A stretch of 45,809 bases of DNA. Origin: Flammeovirgaceae bacterium UBA2338 (GTDB taxonomy: Bacteria > Bacteroidota > Bacteroidia > Cytophagales > Cyclobacteriaceae). The notes beneath the pieces are model-generated. The model searched no databases, was not told where the DNA came from, and was given only the letters and a program-made list of their open reading frames with translations. Of the stretch, positions 1 through 9,391 are shown piece by piece. The translations under genes were made by a program, and so were the position numbers. The stretch spans positions 1-45,809 of the forward strand of contig DDUM01000035.1 of NCBI GenBank assembly GCA_002344795.1. Direction: 5' to 3'. Position 1 is the first letter of the stretch. Each line of letters starts with the position of its first letter.

Positions 1-386
1 CCCATGAACTGACAATTCAATTTTTTAGCCTCATTCAATGGTTCCATTCCTATTAATCCTTTGAATGAGGGTAATAGTGCGTAATGTAGATTAATATATT
101 GGTGATGCGGAAAAATTGATGTTGGGGAAAGTATTTTATGGATGTTAGTAATTACAGCACTGGGGCTGGCATTCTTAAGAATAGAATCTAATTCGTTGGG
201 AGAGTTTGAATTGTATTTAATTTGAGTGTTTTGAATAGCGTTATTTTTTGCAAACTCTATGGCTTTGCAGTCGCGGTCAGCAATCACATGCTGAATCTTT
301 AAATCAATTTCCAAAAGTTTTGCGGCTTGATAAATAAATTTGAGATTACCTCCGTTACCAGATACCAGGAAGATAACCGATTTCAT
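1..386 (-). CDS. Formyltransferase (PurN/sugar N-formyltransferase-like), partial
   Basis: The C-terminus lies outside the window; about 128 residues are visible. The N-terminus has a glycine-rich SGNGGNL loop (residues 9-15), like the phosphate-binding loop of PurN. Near residues 98-110 there is an INLHYALLPSFKG stretch, in which Asn99 and His101 match the catalytic Asn and His of the formyl-tetrahydrofolate transferase family. A second, more canonical purN lies at 43173, so this copy is unlikely to serve purine synthesis. It is the last gene of a polysaccharide operon and its ATG overlaps the stop of the GT2 gene (383-386). Inference: it formylates an amino sugar, or another amine, on the surface glycan. 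The catalytic Asp, expected further downstream, cannot be checked. Confidence 0.75.
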   Translation of the reverse strand, partial: MKSVIFLVSGNGGNLKFIYQAAKLLEIDLKIQHVIADRDCKAIEFAKNNAIQNTQIKYNSNSPNELDSILKNASPSAVITNIHKILSPTSIFPHHQYINLHYALLPSFKGLIGMEPLNEAKKLNCQFM

Positions 387-1300
387 ATTATTTCTGATTC
401 GTTAAAGTTTGGCCTTTGAGTCGTCTTTAAGCTAATTCTGAAAATGTATTCTCCAATGACACTCAGCGAAAATAGAAGTATGGCCAAGCCAAAACTCCCT
501 AAGACTGCAAATGTGGCAAACCCACTAACAAAGTCATTGTATAGAAATTTTCTTACCAAAATATACCCCCCATAGATTAAAGAAAAAAGAGTTAGGGTTG
601 CAGAAATCCAAGTAATAAGTCTGATGGGAAAATTTGAAAACGTGAGAAAAATATTGATGGAATGCGTGATCAATTTTCTCAAATTGTAAGCGCTTGAATT
701 TGCCACAGAAGGATGATGATTAACATTAACGCTGGCTACATTGTCGGTAATCCATGAAAAATAGCCATCAAGAAAAGTATAGGAGTTATTCATTTCCAAA
801 GTCTTTTTGGCTATAGACGCCTTTATTAGTCTAAATGATGTATAGTTGCTATGCAAATCTGGAATACCAACCTTCAGTAGAAGGTTTAAGGAATTGGAAG
901 TAATATTCCGAAAGAAAGAATGCTTTCTGACTAGGTAATTTCCATAAACCAAATCATAATCATTTTCCAGTTGCTTTTCAATAAGCAACTTGAAGTCCTC
1001 AGGGTGATGTTGAATATCTTCATCAATTGTAATGATGAAATCACCCTTTACATACTTGAAGCCACAGATCGTAGCATTATGTTGACCAAAATTTCTACTC
1101 AGTTTTATGCCTTTGACTAATGTTGGATTTTCTTCTACAAGAGACTTAATGACATTCCATGACTGTGGTTCACCACCATCAAAAACTAAAATCACCTCAT
1201 ATTCAAAATTTAGTTTCTCGAATGATTTTCTGATTAAATCGAAAAGTATCGTAATAGTTTCGGATCCTCGGAAAACGGGAATGACGATTGAATACATCAT
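383..1300 (-). CDS. GT2 glycosyltransferase, polyprenyl-phosphate sugar synthase type (GtrB/ArnC/DPM1-like)
   Basis: 305 residues. The cytoplasmic GT-A domain starts at once (YSIVIPVFRGSE) and has a LSRNFGQHNAT motif at about residues 68-77 and the acidic catalytic motif DEDIQHHPE at 93-101. Two membrane helices follow at about 228-249 and 259-287. This layout matches the family that loads a sugar from a nucleotide donor onto undecaprenyl phosphate for use outside the membrane. Its start overlaps the stop of the WbqC-like gene (1297-1300) and its stop overlaps the formyltransferase start (383-386), so the three are probably translationally coupled. Two adjacent ATGs (1300 and 1297) could start it; the first gives the overlap. 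The sugar is unknown. Confidence 0.85.
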   Translation of the reverse strand: MMYSIVIPVFRGSETITILFDLIRKSFEKLNFEYEVILVFDGGEPQSWNVIKSLVEENPTLVKGIKLSRNFGQHNATICGFKYVKGDFIITIDEDIQHHPEDFKLLIEKQLENDYDLVYGNYLVRKHSFFRNITSNSLNLLLKVGIPDLHSNYTSFRLIKASIAKKTLEMNNSYTFLDGYFSWITDNVASVNVNHHPSVANSSAYNLRKLITHSINIFLTFSNFPIRLITWISATLTLFSLIYGGYILVRKFLYNDFVSGFATFAVLGSFGLAILLFSLSVIGEYIFRISLKTTQRPNFNESEII

Positions 1301-1989
1301 GATGACGTTGTCTGAATAAAGTATTTGATAGAATCCATACCTGTATTAAAAATTAGATCAAGTATAGTTACACCATGATCGAAGGGTGGAAATAATTGAG
1401 GATACTCTATATAATTCGTATAATTCATCCACTCTATGTTGATTTGTTCTTGTTGAAATAATGTTTCATCCAGATAGTTACTTGCTGAAGGGCCGGTTAA
1501 ATAAGTTGACGCCTTAGCTTGTTTACAAAGATATAGAAGTCTTTCTGAACGATCACCTTTTAGTTCATAGTCAGAGGACCGAGTTATTGTCGTACGGATT
1601 CCCAGATAGGCATTGATGGCTTTAATAAAAGCATAGTTTATTTCACTCAAAAAACTCTCATTCCGTAAAAAGTAAAGTGGTTCAAAGATAGATTTTAGTT
1701 CATTGAAGTGCTTGGCTTTCGAATAATTTGTCTGAAGGGATTTCCAGTGCTTCAAATTCCATTTTGGATCCGATATTTTTATGTCCTTTATGTTTTGAGA
1801 AAGTCGATGGCGCACAGGTATGGTAATCCAATTGACTCCATTAGGGGTTTTGATTTTATTCCTATTACGCCAATCGTTTTTAGTGTATTGAACATCATCA
1901 TAAATAATAAACTCGTCCACTTTGGAGATCATTTCGAAATAGCCCTTCCAGGGAATATAATTTGACTGTGAAATTAGAATCTTTTTCAT
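1297..1989 (-). CDS. WbqC-like family protein
   Basis: About 230 residues when started at the ATG at 1989, giving the usual family N-terminus MKKILISQSNYIPWKGYF. The open frame continues 19 codons upstream, but that extension is basic and not family-like. The conserved N-terminal block continues with acidic and aromatic residues (DEFIIYDDVQYTKNDWRNRN). WbqC-like proteins occur in O-antigen and capsule loci; their biochemical activity is not known to me. Here the gene lies between a GT-C gene (103 bases upstream) and a GT2 gene (4-base overlap), and the operon ends with a formyltransferase. This suggests a role in making or attaching a modified amino sugar; that is inference from position. Confidence 0.85.
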   Translation of the reverse strand: MKKILISQSNYIPWKGYFEMISKVDEFIIYDDVQYTKNDWRNRNKIKTPNGVNWITIPVRHRLSQNIKDIKISDPKWNLKHWKSLQTNYSKAKHFNELKSIFEPLYFLRNESFLSEINYAFIKAINAYLGIRTTITRSSDYELKGDRSERLLYLCKQAKASTYLTGPSASNYLDETLFQQEQINIEWMNYTNYIEYPQLFPPFDHGVTILDLIFNTGMDSIKYFIQTTSS

Positions 1990-2092
1990 TCTAGGGTTAG
2001 TTGTCTTTTTCGCAATGTTCCTTCTGAGCTTTCTATTATTGACCATGTTAGATAATTAGTACTTTTCATAAAGTATCTTAAGCAATACTGCA

Positions 2093-3850
2093 TCACTCTT
2101 TTAAAAATCGAGTAGGTGCAAATATTGTGAATGATCGATCTAGGGAACCCATAAAATAGGATACTTCACCAACTTTGGTGTATCCGTTCGGAAAATTAAT
2201 ATTCATTTCGTCAAAACAATTAGTATAGATACTATCCATTTGGTAGTAGGAGGGAGATAGAACTATCATATTATCAAGATTATTGAAATTGGTATTTTTC
2301 AAGTTGTAACAATTGTATGCTGTGCCCTTTTCATCATACCAACTCCACCCAGGAAGCGCCCCCTCTAATAGATAGATAAATCCTAAATAGTCTGGAGAAA
2401 ACGAAAATATGGGATCTCCCTTTTTGAAATTGGTTTTTGAAGCTATAAGTTGATGGGCCACTTCAAGGGATTGTATGATTTCTTTATTCACCAATACTTT
2501 TTCACTGGTTATCTCAGCAGGCAATTGACAGGATTCTTCATATAGGGTCTGATTTAATCTGTAGGGATGGTATACTAATCCAGACAAAGACTGAAGAGTT
2601 GCATTTAGTCCTAATATAATGATTGCACTATTGAAGATATACGTTCCGTTTTTATAAAGAATTAAGAACATACCAGCGAATAAGAACGCTGAATACCAAA
2701 TTATTTGAATTGACAATAAGTTATTGGTACCTATGGCGCCAGCCACAGGGAGAAGAAGTAAAACGATCGCCAAAATATTGACGAAATGATTTCGTCTAGC
2801 TCCATTTACATAATTGATGGGAGCCTTAATCAGCTCAGCAATAATTAGCGCAAAAATTAATATTATGTATAGTCCCGTAAAAATGTAGTAGTACTTTACG
2901 CCACCTAAATAATATTCATGAGAATAGGATAGGTATATTAGTAGACTGGCAATCGCGAACGCAATCACACCTCTTATCCAATTTCTCACTATAAAGTGAT
3001 TGAGCAGTAACAAGATAATAATTGAAATAACTACAAATAGGTTGTCAAGAATTTTACTATTTAGCGTGTAATAAACGTCTTCAATGTATCTGGACCCAAT
3101 TGATGTAGTAGTGAGGCTGCTTAGGAGCTTGAGGGTGTCAAAATAATCTCTAAACCAATTCAAAAGGTCAAAGCCAAAAACAAAAATGCCCATTGATAAT
3201 ATTCCTAGAATTAAAAAAGAAAAGTAAATAAGCGTGTTCCTCTTAATTCGTTTATCAATTATGAGAAAAAGGATGAGTAGAAATAGAATTATGATACCCA
3301 CAGAGAATTTTATCGCAAAAAGCGCAAATAAAAGTGCTCCAAGGCAAAAGTAAATCAATTGATCCTTCCGATTTAGTTTAAACTCTCTTTCGTACGTCAT
3401 CAAAAAGAACCCAACAATCAGCTGCAATATAAAATTGGAGGCATTGTTATAGGTTAGGGATTGGCTTCCATTGGCATGAACAAGTAAGGACCCTAATAGT
3501 ATAAATAAGACGAGATTAATTTGGTCGGATTTATTAAATTCTGAATTTCGATCGATCCATCTACCTAATCCTAGCGAAAGAGTTATTGAGCAGACGACCA
3601 TTAGAAACAAACGAAGAATTCTGATTTTGATTATGGACACATTTGCCCATCCTAGAAAAGAATTGAAAATCGAGGTGTAGTAGGTAGCTACCTTATTAAT
3701 TTCATTGGGATACTTATAGCCAAGAAAACTAAAAGCCTCATCTGTAAAGTCGAATCCCCTACTGCTGGCCCAAAGGATAAATGCTAATTGTATACATATC
3801 AGCAGAGATAGAGCCCATGAAGTAGGATTGAGTCGAGAGGTAAACTTCAC
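2093..3850 (-). CDS. Multi-spanning membrane glycosyltransferase, probable GT-C fold
   Basis: 585 residues with roughly ten or more hydrophobic segments, beginning with a helix at about residues 13-30. It is followed by RGFDFTDEAFSF, an acidic loop placed like the catalytic first extracytoplasmic loop of GT-C enzymes (PMT/ArnT type). The last 150 or so residues are soluble and would lie in the periplasm. Such enzymes take sugar from a polyprenyl-phosphate carrier and add it to a glycan or lipid outside the membrane. The downstream GT2 gene encodes just the kind of enzyme that makes such carriers. The gene leads a minus-strand operon and is divergent from the ligase gene at 4095. No Pfam assignment can be confirmed by eye. 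Confidence 0.6.
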   Translation of the reverse strand: MKFTSRLNPTSWALSLLICIQLAFILWASSRGFDFTDEAFSFLGYKYPNEINKVATYYTSIFNSFLGWANVSIIKIRILRLFLMVVCSITLSLGLGRWIDRNSEFNKSDQINLVLFILLGSLLVHANGSQSLTYNNASNFILQLIVGFFLMTYEREFKLNRKDQLIYFCLGALLFALFAIKFSVGIIILFLLILFLIIDKRIKRNTLIYFSFLILGILSMGIFVFGFDLLNWFRDYFDTLKLLSSLTTTSIGSRYIEDVYYTLNSKILDNLFVVISIIILLLLNHFIVRNWIRGVIAFAIASLLIYLSYSHEYYLGGVKYYYIFTGLYIILIFALIIAELIKAPINYVNGARRNHFVNILAIVLLLLPVAGAIGTNNLLSIQIIWYSAFLFAGMFLILYKNGTYIFNSAIIILGLNATLQSLSGLVYHPYRLNQTLYEESCQLPAEITSEKVLVNKEIIQSLEVAHQLIASKTNFKKGDPIFSFSPDYLGFIYLLEGALPGWSWYDEKGTAYNCYNLKNTNFNNLDNMIVLSPSYYQMDSIYTNCFDEMNINFPNGYTKVGEVSYFMGSLDRSFTIFAPTRFLKE

Positions 3851-4094
3851 TTTATGCCTATAAATAGTGATTAGTAATTAATACTATAAAGATTGGTAAA
3901 ATCATCGAATGTTTATGTTATAACCCCTTTTTATCTAAACTTGGCAATTAAGCTTGTGTAGCAGCGAACTAAATTTGCGAAAGATCTTTTCTCTAATGTT
4001 AGTTAATCCGAAATTTTCTGAAACTCCTAGATTACATACTTTTACGATTTAATTTCACGGACAATCATAATCAATTAAAAATGATACTGGAAAA

Positions 4095-5372
4095 ATGAGT
4101 TTACGCATGGCATCTTTTTTTGATCGAAATAGATTTAATGATTATTCTCTCTTTTTGTTGTTTTTGGTCCTTCCATTACACAGAAATTTTTCGACCTTAG
4201 CTATACTAGTAATAGCCCTTTTTTCAATAATCAACATTGCGAATAAGAAAGCTTTACCAAAAAACCAAATTGATTGGTTTTTGCCATTACTTTTTCTCTA
4301 TTATTTAGCATCTACACTTCTAACAGGCGGCCCTTGGTCAGCCATTGAAAAGAGACTTCTGCTAGTAGTGATTCCAATTTTATTTTGGCTAAATCCAGGT
4401 TTTTTTAAAGAATCACTCAGGTCAAAAATTTATTGGAGCTATATAATTGGAATTTTACTTGCTGAAACGATTTGTTTAATTGTTGCCATCCAGAATTCGG
4501 TTTCATTTCTTGATGGGAGCCTCACATTTAATGCAAAGGTATTTCCAGATGCTGAATATGGTTTTTTGACTGCATCTGTTCGAGACGGCAATTACTTTTT
4601 TGGACAGGAATTCTCACTTTTTCTTCATCCTATTTACTTTGGCATTTATATTGTGGTAGCCCAGTTTTTGATTTTTGAAATCCTTACTGCATCAAAGGGA
4701 TCATACCGTAAAGTTTTAATTTCTCTGATTTATTTTGCGCAGTTTATCTTTTTATTTCTACTTTCTAGTAAGGCGGCCATAATAAGCTCCTTTTTCCTCA
4801 CTCTATACTTATTTTGGACGATAAAATTGCCTAACTCTCTCAGAGCATTAGTCGTAATTGGTGTAATTATTTTCAGTTTCTTTTTTGCCAACCTTAATCC
4901 AAAAATGAAGGTTTTTACTGACACCTTTTTTGCCGGACTATCCATTAACCCTAATGCAAGATTTGGACATGATCTTCGAATTTTGTCCTGGGATGCATCT
5001 TTAGATATTATTAAGAACAATTGGCTTTATGGAGTGGGTGAAGGAAATAAGGATTCAGTGTTGCTCGCAAAATATAATGAGAAGGGATATGTGGTGCCTG
5101 CAGAGGAGATGTTTAATAGTCATAATCAATACCTGGATTTATTTATAGGGGGGGGTATACTAGGGCTCGGATTATATTTGTTCGGAATAATCAGATTGGT
5201 TCTAAATGCATTTCAGTATAAAAAGGTAAATTTACCACTTCTTATTTTTGTGATGCTTTTTTCGTTTGAAGCTTTATTTGAGAATTTTCTTTCTCGCCAT
5301 GCTGGTGTCTTACTTTTTGCCGTTTTCGTAACCTACTTAAACGGAACTAAACATGTGGGTAATAATGCTTAA
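4095..5372 (+). CDS. O-antigen ligase/polymerase family membrane protein (WaaL/Wzy-like)
   Basis: 425 residues with about ten to twelve membrane helices. The family signature is a NSHNQYLDLF segment at about residue 340, followed by a glycine-rich helix (GGGILGLGLYLFG); this is the typical end of the large periplasmic loop of O-antigen ligase-family proteins. A long periplasmic stretch (about residues 145-170 and 270-345) carries the expected Arg-rich part (ARFGHDLRI). It either joins finished glycan to its lipid acceptor or polymerises repeat units; sequence alone does not tell these apart. It is the first plus-strand gene, separated by 244 bases from the divergent GT-C gene, so a promoter is expected there. 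A second relative is at 15698. Confidence 0.8.
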   Translation: MSLRMASFFDRNRFNDYSLFLLFLVLPLHRNFSTLAILVIALFSIINIANKKALPKNQIDWFLPLLFLYYLASTLLTGGPWSAIEKRLLLVVIPILFWLNPGFFKESLRSKIYWSYIIGILLAETICLIVAIQNSVSFLDGSLTFNAKVFPDAEYGFLTASVRDGNYFFGQEFSLFLHPIYFGIYIVVAQFLIFEILTASKGSYRKVLISLIYFAQFIFLFLLSSKAAIISSFFLTLYLFWTIKLPNSLRALVVIGVIIFSFFFANLNPKMKVFTDTFFAGLSINPNARFGHDLRILSWDASLDIIKNNWLYGVGEGNKDSVLLAKYNEKGYVVPAEEMFNSHNQYLDLFIGGGILGLGLYLFGIIRLVLNAFQYKKVNLPLLIFVMLFSFEALFENFLSRHAGVLLFAVFVTYLNGTKHVGNNA

Positions 5373-5471
5373 GCTATGGGTTCACTTGTAAGTCTTTTGA
5401 TTTCTTATGATGTTGATGCCATTTATTGACATAACCCAACACCCAGTAAACGGGCACAACGGTACTTGCTG

Positions 5472-6737
5472 ATGGCCAAACAATCAAGCCTTATTAAGGA
5501 TATTCTTACTCTATTCACGGGGAATGCAATTGCGTTTCTGGCGCCAGTTATGCTATATCCTGTGCTAAGCAGAATGTTCACCCCTGGCGATTATGCAGTC
5601 TTTGGATTGTATTCCAGTATTTTTGCCTTTTTAGAAATTGCCTCGGCTGGTCGTTATGATTTCGCAATAGTTATGCCAAAGCAAGGTGATGATGGAATTA
5701 ATATAATAGCTGGAGGATTTTTTATATCAGTTATCTATTCTGTTTTTATTCTTGTCCTAGCTATTTTCTTGAAAGATTTTGTGGCCCTTAAACTCAACAA
5801 TGTTGATTTAGCTAAATGGTTGATCTGGCTTCCAGTAGGTTTGTTGTTTATCTCCATAAGTAAGCTTTGTAATGCGTGGTTGATCAGAGCAAAAAAATTC
5901 AAGTCAGCTTCTATAAATAAGGCTAGTCAGAAAATAGCGGAGGGATCAGCTCAGATGACATTTGGATTTTTAGTGGTCGGCAACGGTTTAGTTCTAGGTG
6001 ATATCGCAGGAAGGTTGTTTAACGCACTGTTTTCTATTCATCAGGCAATCAAATATGGATTAGATAAAAGTAAAGTAGAAATCAATTCAATAAAGTTCAA
6101 CCTTAGGAACTATGTGGAATTTCCGAAATTTGGAATTCTGCCAGCAATGTTGAACGCATTAGGAGGAATGTTGCCGGTGTTTATCATAAGCATGTATTAT
6201 TCCGTAGATGAAAGCGGAAATTTTAATTTCAGTAGAATACTGTTGTCAGCCCCATTTGCTTTAATAGCGACTGGTATTTCTCAGGTCTTAATGCAACAGG
6301 TTTCAGAGAAAAAAAATGAAAATGAACCCATTTTGAATGAAGTTTATTCATTGGCTTTAAAACTATTGGTCATATCAACTATTGGTACGATTATAGTATA
6401 TTTATTTGGGCCGGTACTTTTCGAATTTGTATTTGGAGCTAAGTGGAGAATTGCTGGAGAGTACACCAGTATTTTGATTTTATCAACTTCAATTTCTTTG
6501 GTTGTTTCTCCTTTTAGTATTTTACTGGTTGTGCTTGGCAAGATTAAATGGGTAAGTTATTGGCAAGTATTTTACTTTGCTTTTGTTTCTTCACTTTGGC
6601 TTTTGAAAAGTGTAGATATTTTCTACTTCCTTACAGCAATAGTCGCAATTGATTTAGTCTCATACTTGCTGTATGGAGCAGTTATCATTAAGGCAGTTCA
6701 TGATTATAACAAAGCATTAGCGAAAACCCATGTATAG
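5472..6737 (+). CDS. Lipid-linked oligosaccharide flippase (Wzx/MATE-like)
   Basis: 421 residues with about twelve membrane helices and few charged loops. The N-terminus (MAKQSSLIKDILTLFTGN) runs into a helix with APVMLYPVLSRMFTPGDYAVFGLY, the recognisable opening of the polysaccharide biosynthesis protein family. I start it at ATG 5472; the frame opens two codons earlier with TTG-CTG, which is less likely. The protein would move the undecaprenyl-linked repeat unit across the inner membrane before polymerisation. The next gene overlaps its end by 8 bases, placing both in one transcript. Confidence 0.88.
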   Translation: MAKQSSLIKDILTLFTGNAIAFLAPVMLYPVLSRMFTPGDYAVFGLYSSIFAFLEIASAGRYDFAIVMPKQGDDGINIIAGGFFISVIYSVFILVLAIFLKDFVALKLNNVDLAKWLIWLPVGLLFISISKLCNAWLIRAKKFKSASINKASQKIAEGSAQMTFGFLVVGNGLVLGDIAGRLFNALFSIHQAIKYGLDKSKVEINSIKFNLRNYVEFPKFGILPAMLNALGGMLPVFIISMYYSVDESGNFNFSRILLSAPFALIATGISQVLMQQVSEKKNENEPILNEVYSLALKLLVISTIGTIIVYLFGPVLFEFVFGAKWRIAGEYTSILILSTSISLVVSPFSILLVVLGKIKWVSYWQVFYFAFVSSLWLLKSVDIFYFLTAIVAIDLVSYLLYGAVIIKAVHDYNKALAKTHV

Positions 6738-7992
6738 CTACACAATTCGAAAATCTGTTCTATTGGTCTGCCTCTGCCTTTCGGCATATTATGCCATTAT
6801 GGAATATTACTATCAAAATTTAATTATTCCCAACTTTCCTCGTTTTGGATTCCATTTGGATTTAAATCCTGAAAAGTACCTAGAGACGAAATTTCTGTTT
6901 GTCATTATTTTGTTGATGTCTGTTATTACGTCCCGTAAAAGTCAGTTTATTTATTCCATTGTTGTATTTTTTATTATCTTTTTTCTAGTTCCCAGTTTAA
7001 TAACGTATTCCTTTTCCGATCAAATTCCACAACCATCGTACTCAATTGTAATTTTATTGATGGCCCTATGTATTGTAGCCTCAAAGGAGATCAAGATTCC
7101 GCTTTTAAAGAGAAGTAAATTATCCTTTGGATTAGTAATGCTGCTAATCTTAATTTCCTTGTTACCAATTCTAATTCAATTCGGATTCTATTTAAATGTT
7201 GATAACCTTTTATTAAGAAATGTCTACGACACACGAGAAATATTTGACCAAAACAGTAACAGTGCAATTAACTATTTATTTAACTGGTTAATTAAAGCAA
7301 TAGTCCCAGTAGCCTTAATTTATTTTTTGATCTACAAACGCTATGGGCTTGCCATTATTTCTTTTATAACTCTTCTTTATTTATATGCTATATCAGGAAG
7401 TAAAATTATTTTTATTACCTCTTTTGTGATGGTCTTCTTTTTTATTGCAGGAAGAGATTTTATTGATAAGACAAAAGTGGCCAGCACAATGCTGGTAGTC
7501 GGTTTGCTTGCAATTTATCTTTTGGACTATTTTGCAGGAAGTCACTTAATTGGCCTTTTCATAATGCGGATGTTATTCTTGCCAGCTTATCTTAACTATT
7601 TCTATTTTGACTTCTTTAATGGTGAACCATTGTACTTTGCTGAAAGCCATTTTTTTAATATGTTTAATTCATATCCTTTTGATAGACCTATCGGCTTCAT
7701 TATCGCGGAGAACTATATCCATGTTGATGACATGAACGCAAACAATGGAATAATAGGAGATGGTTACATGAATTTAGGCTATTGGGGAGTTGGCCTAAAC
7801 ATTGCTATCGTAACAGCAATTTTCCTGTTTTTCAACTCTATCAAACCGGACCCACGATACCTTGGTATTTTTTGCGTCCTTATTTTTCTCTTTTTAAGCG
7901 CACCCATGCTTTCTATGTTTATAACTGGCGGATTGTGGTTTTTGTTTTTGATGGGCATTACGATCATGCCTGAACAGAGATCAATACCCTGA
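6730..7992 (+). CDS. Polysaccharide polymerase-like membrane protein (Wzy candidate)
   Basis: 420 residues with ten or more hydrophobic segments and very AT-rich codon use. No strong sequence signature is visible, as is usual for Wzy proteins. A longer soluble loop lies around residues 300-340 (EPLYFAESHFFNMFNSYPFDR), followed by helices with NLGYWGVGLNIA, placed like the large periplasmic loop of polymerases. It begins inside the flippase gene (8-base overlap) and precedes a GT4 gene, the usual Wzx-Wzy arrangement. The call rests on topology and position; it could be another multi-spanning glycan enzyme. Confidence 0.65.
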   Translation: MYSYTIRKSVLLVCLCLSAYYAIMEYYYQNLIIPNFPRFGFHLDLNPEKYLETKFLFVIILLMSVITSRKSQFIYSIVVFFIIFFLVPSLITYSFSDQIPQPSYSIVILLMALCIVASKEIKIPLLKRSKLSFGLVMLLILISLLPILIQFGFYLNVDNLLLRNVYDTREIFDQNSNSAINYLFNWLIKAIVPVALIYFLIYKRYGLAIISFITLLYLYAISGSKIIFITSFVMVFFFIAGRDFIDKTKVASTMLVVGLLAIYLLDYFAGSHLIGLFIMRMLFLPAYLNYFYFDFFNGEPLYFAESHFFNMFNSYPFDRPIGFIIAENYIHVDDMNANNGIIGDGYMNLGYWGVGLNIAIVTAIFLFFNSIKPDPRYLGIFCVLIFLFLSAPMLSMFITGGLWFLFLMGITIMPEQRSIP

Positions 7993-8036
7993 ATTTACAT
8001 GGCTGTACTTATAGCGTTGTTCAAAACTTTAATTCT

Positions 8037-9242
8037 ATGAAAATTGTATACGTAAACCCGTTTTATACTGAAGGGATGGGATATATCGAAAATTGCTTAC
8101 CAAAGGCAATGGCCAAAAGGGGGCATGAAGTTCACCTGATTACTTCCACAGGGAAGGCCTACTTTAATTACCCCATGTACAAAGCAACTTATGAGAAGTT
8201 CTTTGGGCCTCCAATTGAAGAAGCAGGCAAGTATAATTTGCACGGGAACGTGACTCACCATCGTTTAGAATTTTTACTTATTCATAATGCATTTTATTTC
8301 AAAGGGTTGCGGAAAGTATTAGATGAAATACGGCCAGATATTGTTCATATGTGGGAAGTTATAAGCCCATATACTATTCAATTCTTCTTTTTAAGAAGAA
8401 AGTATAAATACATTGTCTATACATCAAATCATCTCGTGTTATCTGTTATAAAAATCCATAATGAATGGAGTAGTTGGTTTTCGCCAATGAAATACCTATG
8501 GATTTTATCAAAAGTGTTGCCAGGAAAATTATTTCAAGGGGCATATAGAAGATGCTATGCGGTAACTAGAGATGCTAAATTCATAGCAGAAAAATATATG
8601 GGCGTTCCCCCAGGGAAGTGTGTGATCACCCCCTTAGGGACGGATACTGATGTCTTTAGGCCGGAGGAGGATAAAACTAGAATCATTCGATTGAAGGAAA
8701 GTCTGGGGTTTGAAAAAGATGATTTTATTGTTTTGTATACTGGAAGATTTACTTATAGCAAAAACCCATTGGTATGCGCACAAGCTGTTGACTTGCTGCA
8801 GGAAAAAGGATTTTCAAAAATAAAGGGATTATTTGTTGGGGCAGGAGATCAAAAAAAAGAAATAGAGGAATGCAGGGCGTGTAAAGTAATCGATCTTGTG
8901 ATGTACTCTCAATTACCCCAATACTATCAAATAGCGGATGTTGGAGCTTGGCCCATGCAGGAATCGACAAGCATTTTAGATGCATCAGCTACAGCTCTGC
9001 CCGTCATAGTAAATGAAACATTGCCGGCAGCTGATATGTTTAAGAGTAATGGCCTTACCTATAAGCCAGGTAATCAAGAAGATTTAGCTGCGAAGATTTT
9101 GCAGCTATATTCTGATGAAGAATTAAGGTTAAAATTGGGGAAAGAGGGTCAGCGCAAAATGAATGAAGAATTTAGCTGGGACCGCATAGCTAAGGAGCGA
9201 GAGCAGGATTATCTACAAGATTTGGGGAAAAGTAAGGAATAA
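8037..9242 (+). CDS. GT4-family glycosyltransferase
   Basis: 401 residues, two Rossmann-like halves. The N-terminal half shows GMGYIENCLPKAMAKRGHEV (about 13-32), typical of GT4 acceptor-side domains. The C-terminal half shows a GTDTDVFRPE turn near residue 200, then VLYTGRFTYSKNP and the donor-binding end. The usual E-x7-E motif is altered: the segment reads QESTSILDASATALPV, with the spacing shortened and the second Glu replaced by Asp. It is probably a retaining nucleotide-sugar-dependent transferase acting on the lipid-linked repeat unit. It is 44 bases downstream of the polymerase candidate and ends in a convergent gap that holds a hairpin. Confidence 0.85.
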   Translation: MKIVYVNPFYTEGMGYIENCLPKAMAKRGHEVHLITSTGKAYFNYPMYKATYEKFFGPPIEEAGKYNLHGNVTHHRLEFLLIHNAFYFKGLRKVLDEIRPDIVHMWEVISPYTIQFFFLRRKYKYIVYTSNHLVLSVIKIHNEWSSWFSPMKYLWILSKVLPGKLFQGAYRRCYAVTRDAKFIAEKYMGVPPGKCVITPLGTDTDVFRPEEDKTRIIRLKESLGFEKDDFIVLYTGRFTYSKNPLVCAQAVDLLQEKGFSKIKGLFVGAGDQKKEIEECRACKVIDLVMYSQLPQYYQIADVGAWPMQESTSILDASATALPVIVNETLPAADMFKSNGLTYKPGNQEDLAAKILQLYSDEELRLKLGKEGQRKMNEEFSWDRIAKEREQDYLQDLGKSKE

Positions 9243-9250
9243 TCTACTTT

Positions 9251-9317
9251 TTATTATTTAAGCTAAGGAACATGATTCTGCTTATCTACGGTGTTTGCTT
9301 AGCTTAAGGCTAATAAT
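9251..9317. terminator. Inverted repeat between convergent genes, candidate bidirectional terminator
   Basis: A perfect 10-base inverted repeat, TTAAGCTAAG at 9258-9267 and CTTAGCTTAA at 9298-9307, surrounds a 30-base loop. Outside it, TTATTA at 9251-9256 can pair with TAATAA at 9311-9316 after a short bulge. It lies between the convergent GT4 and FkbM genes, where termination from both sides is expected. The loop is long for an intrinsic terminator and there is no clean T-tract, so a protein-binding dyad is also possible. Confidence 0.35.
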
Positions 9318-9391
9318 TTCTATTGGACCATTGCCAAGCTACAGTGAACAAATTTGTTTAAGTGAAAAATTGAGCTTTTAAAATACATCCT

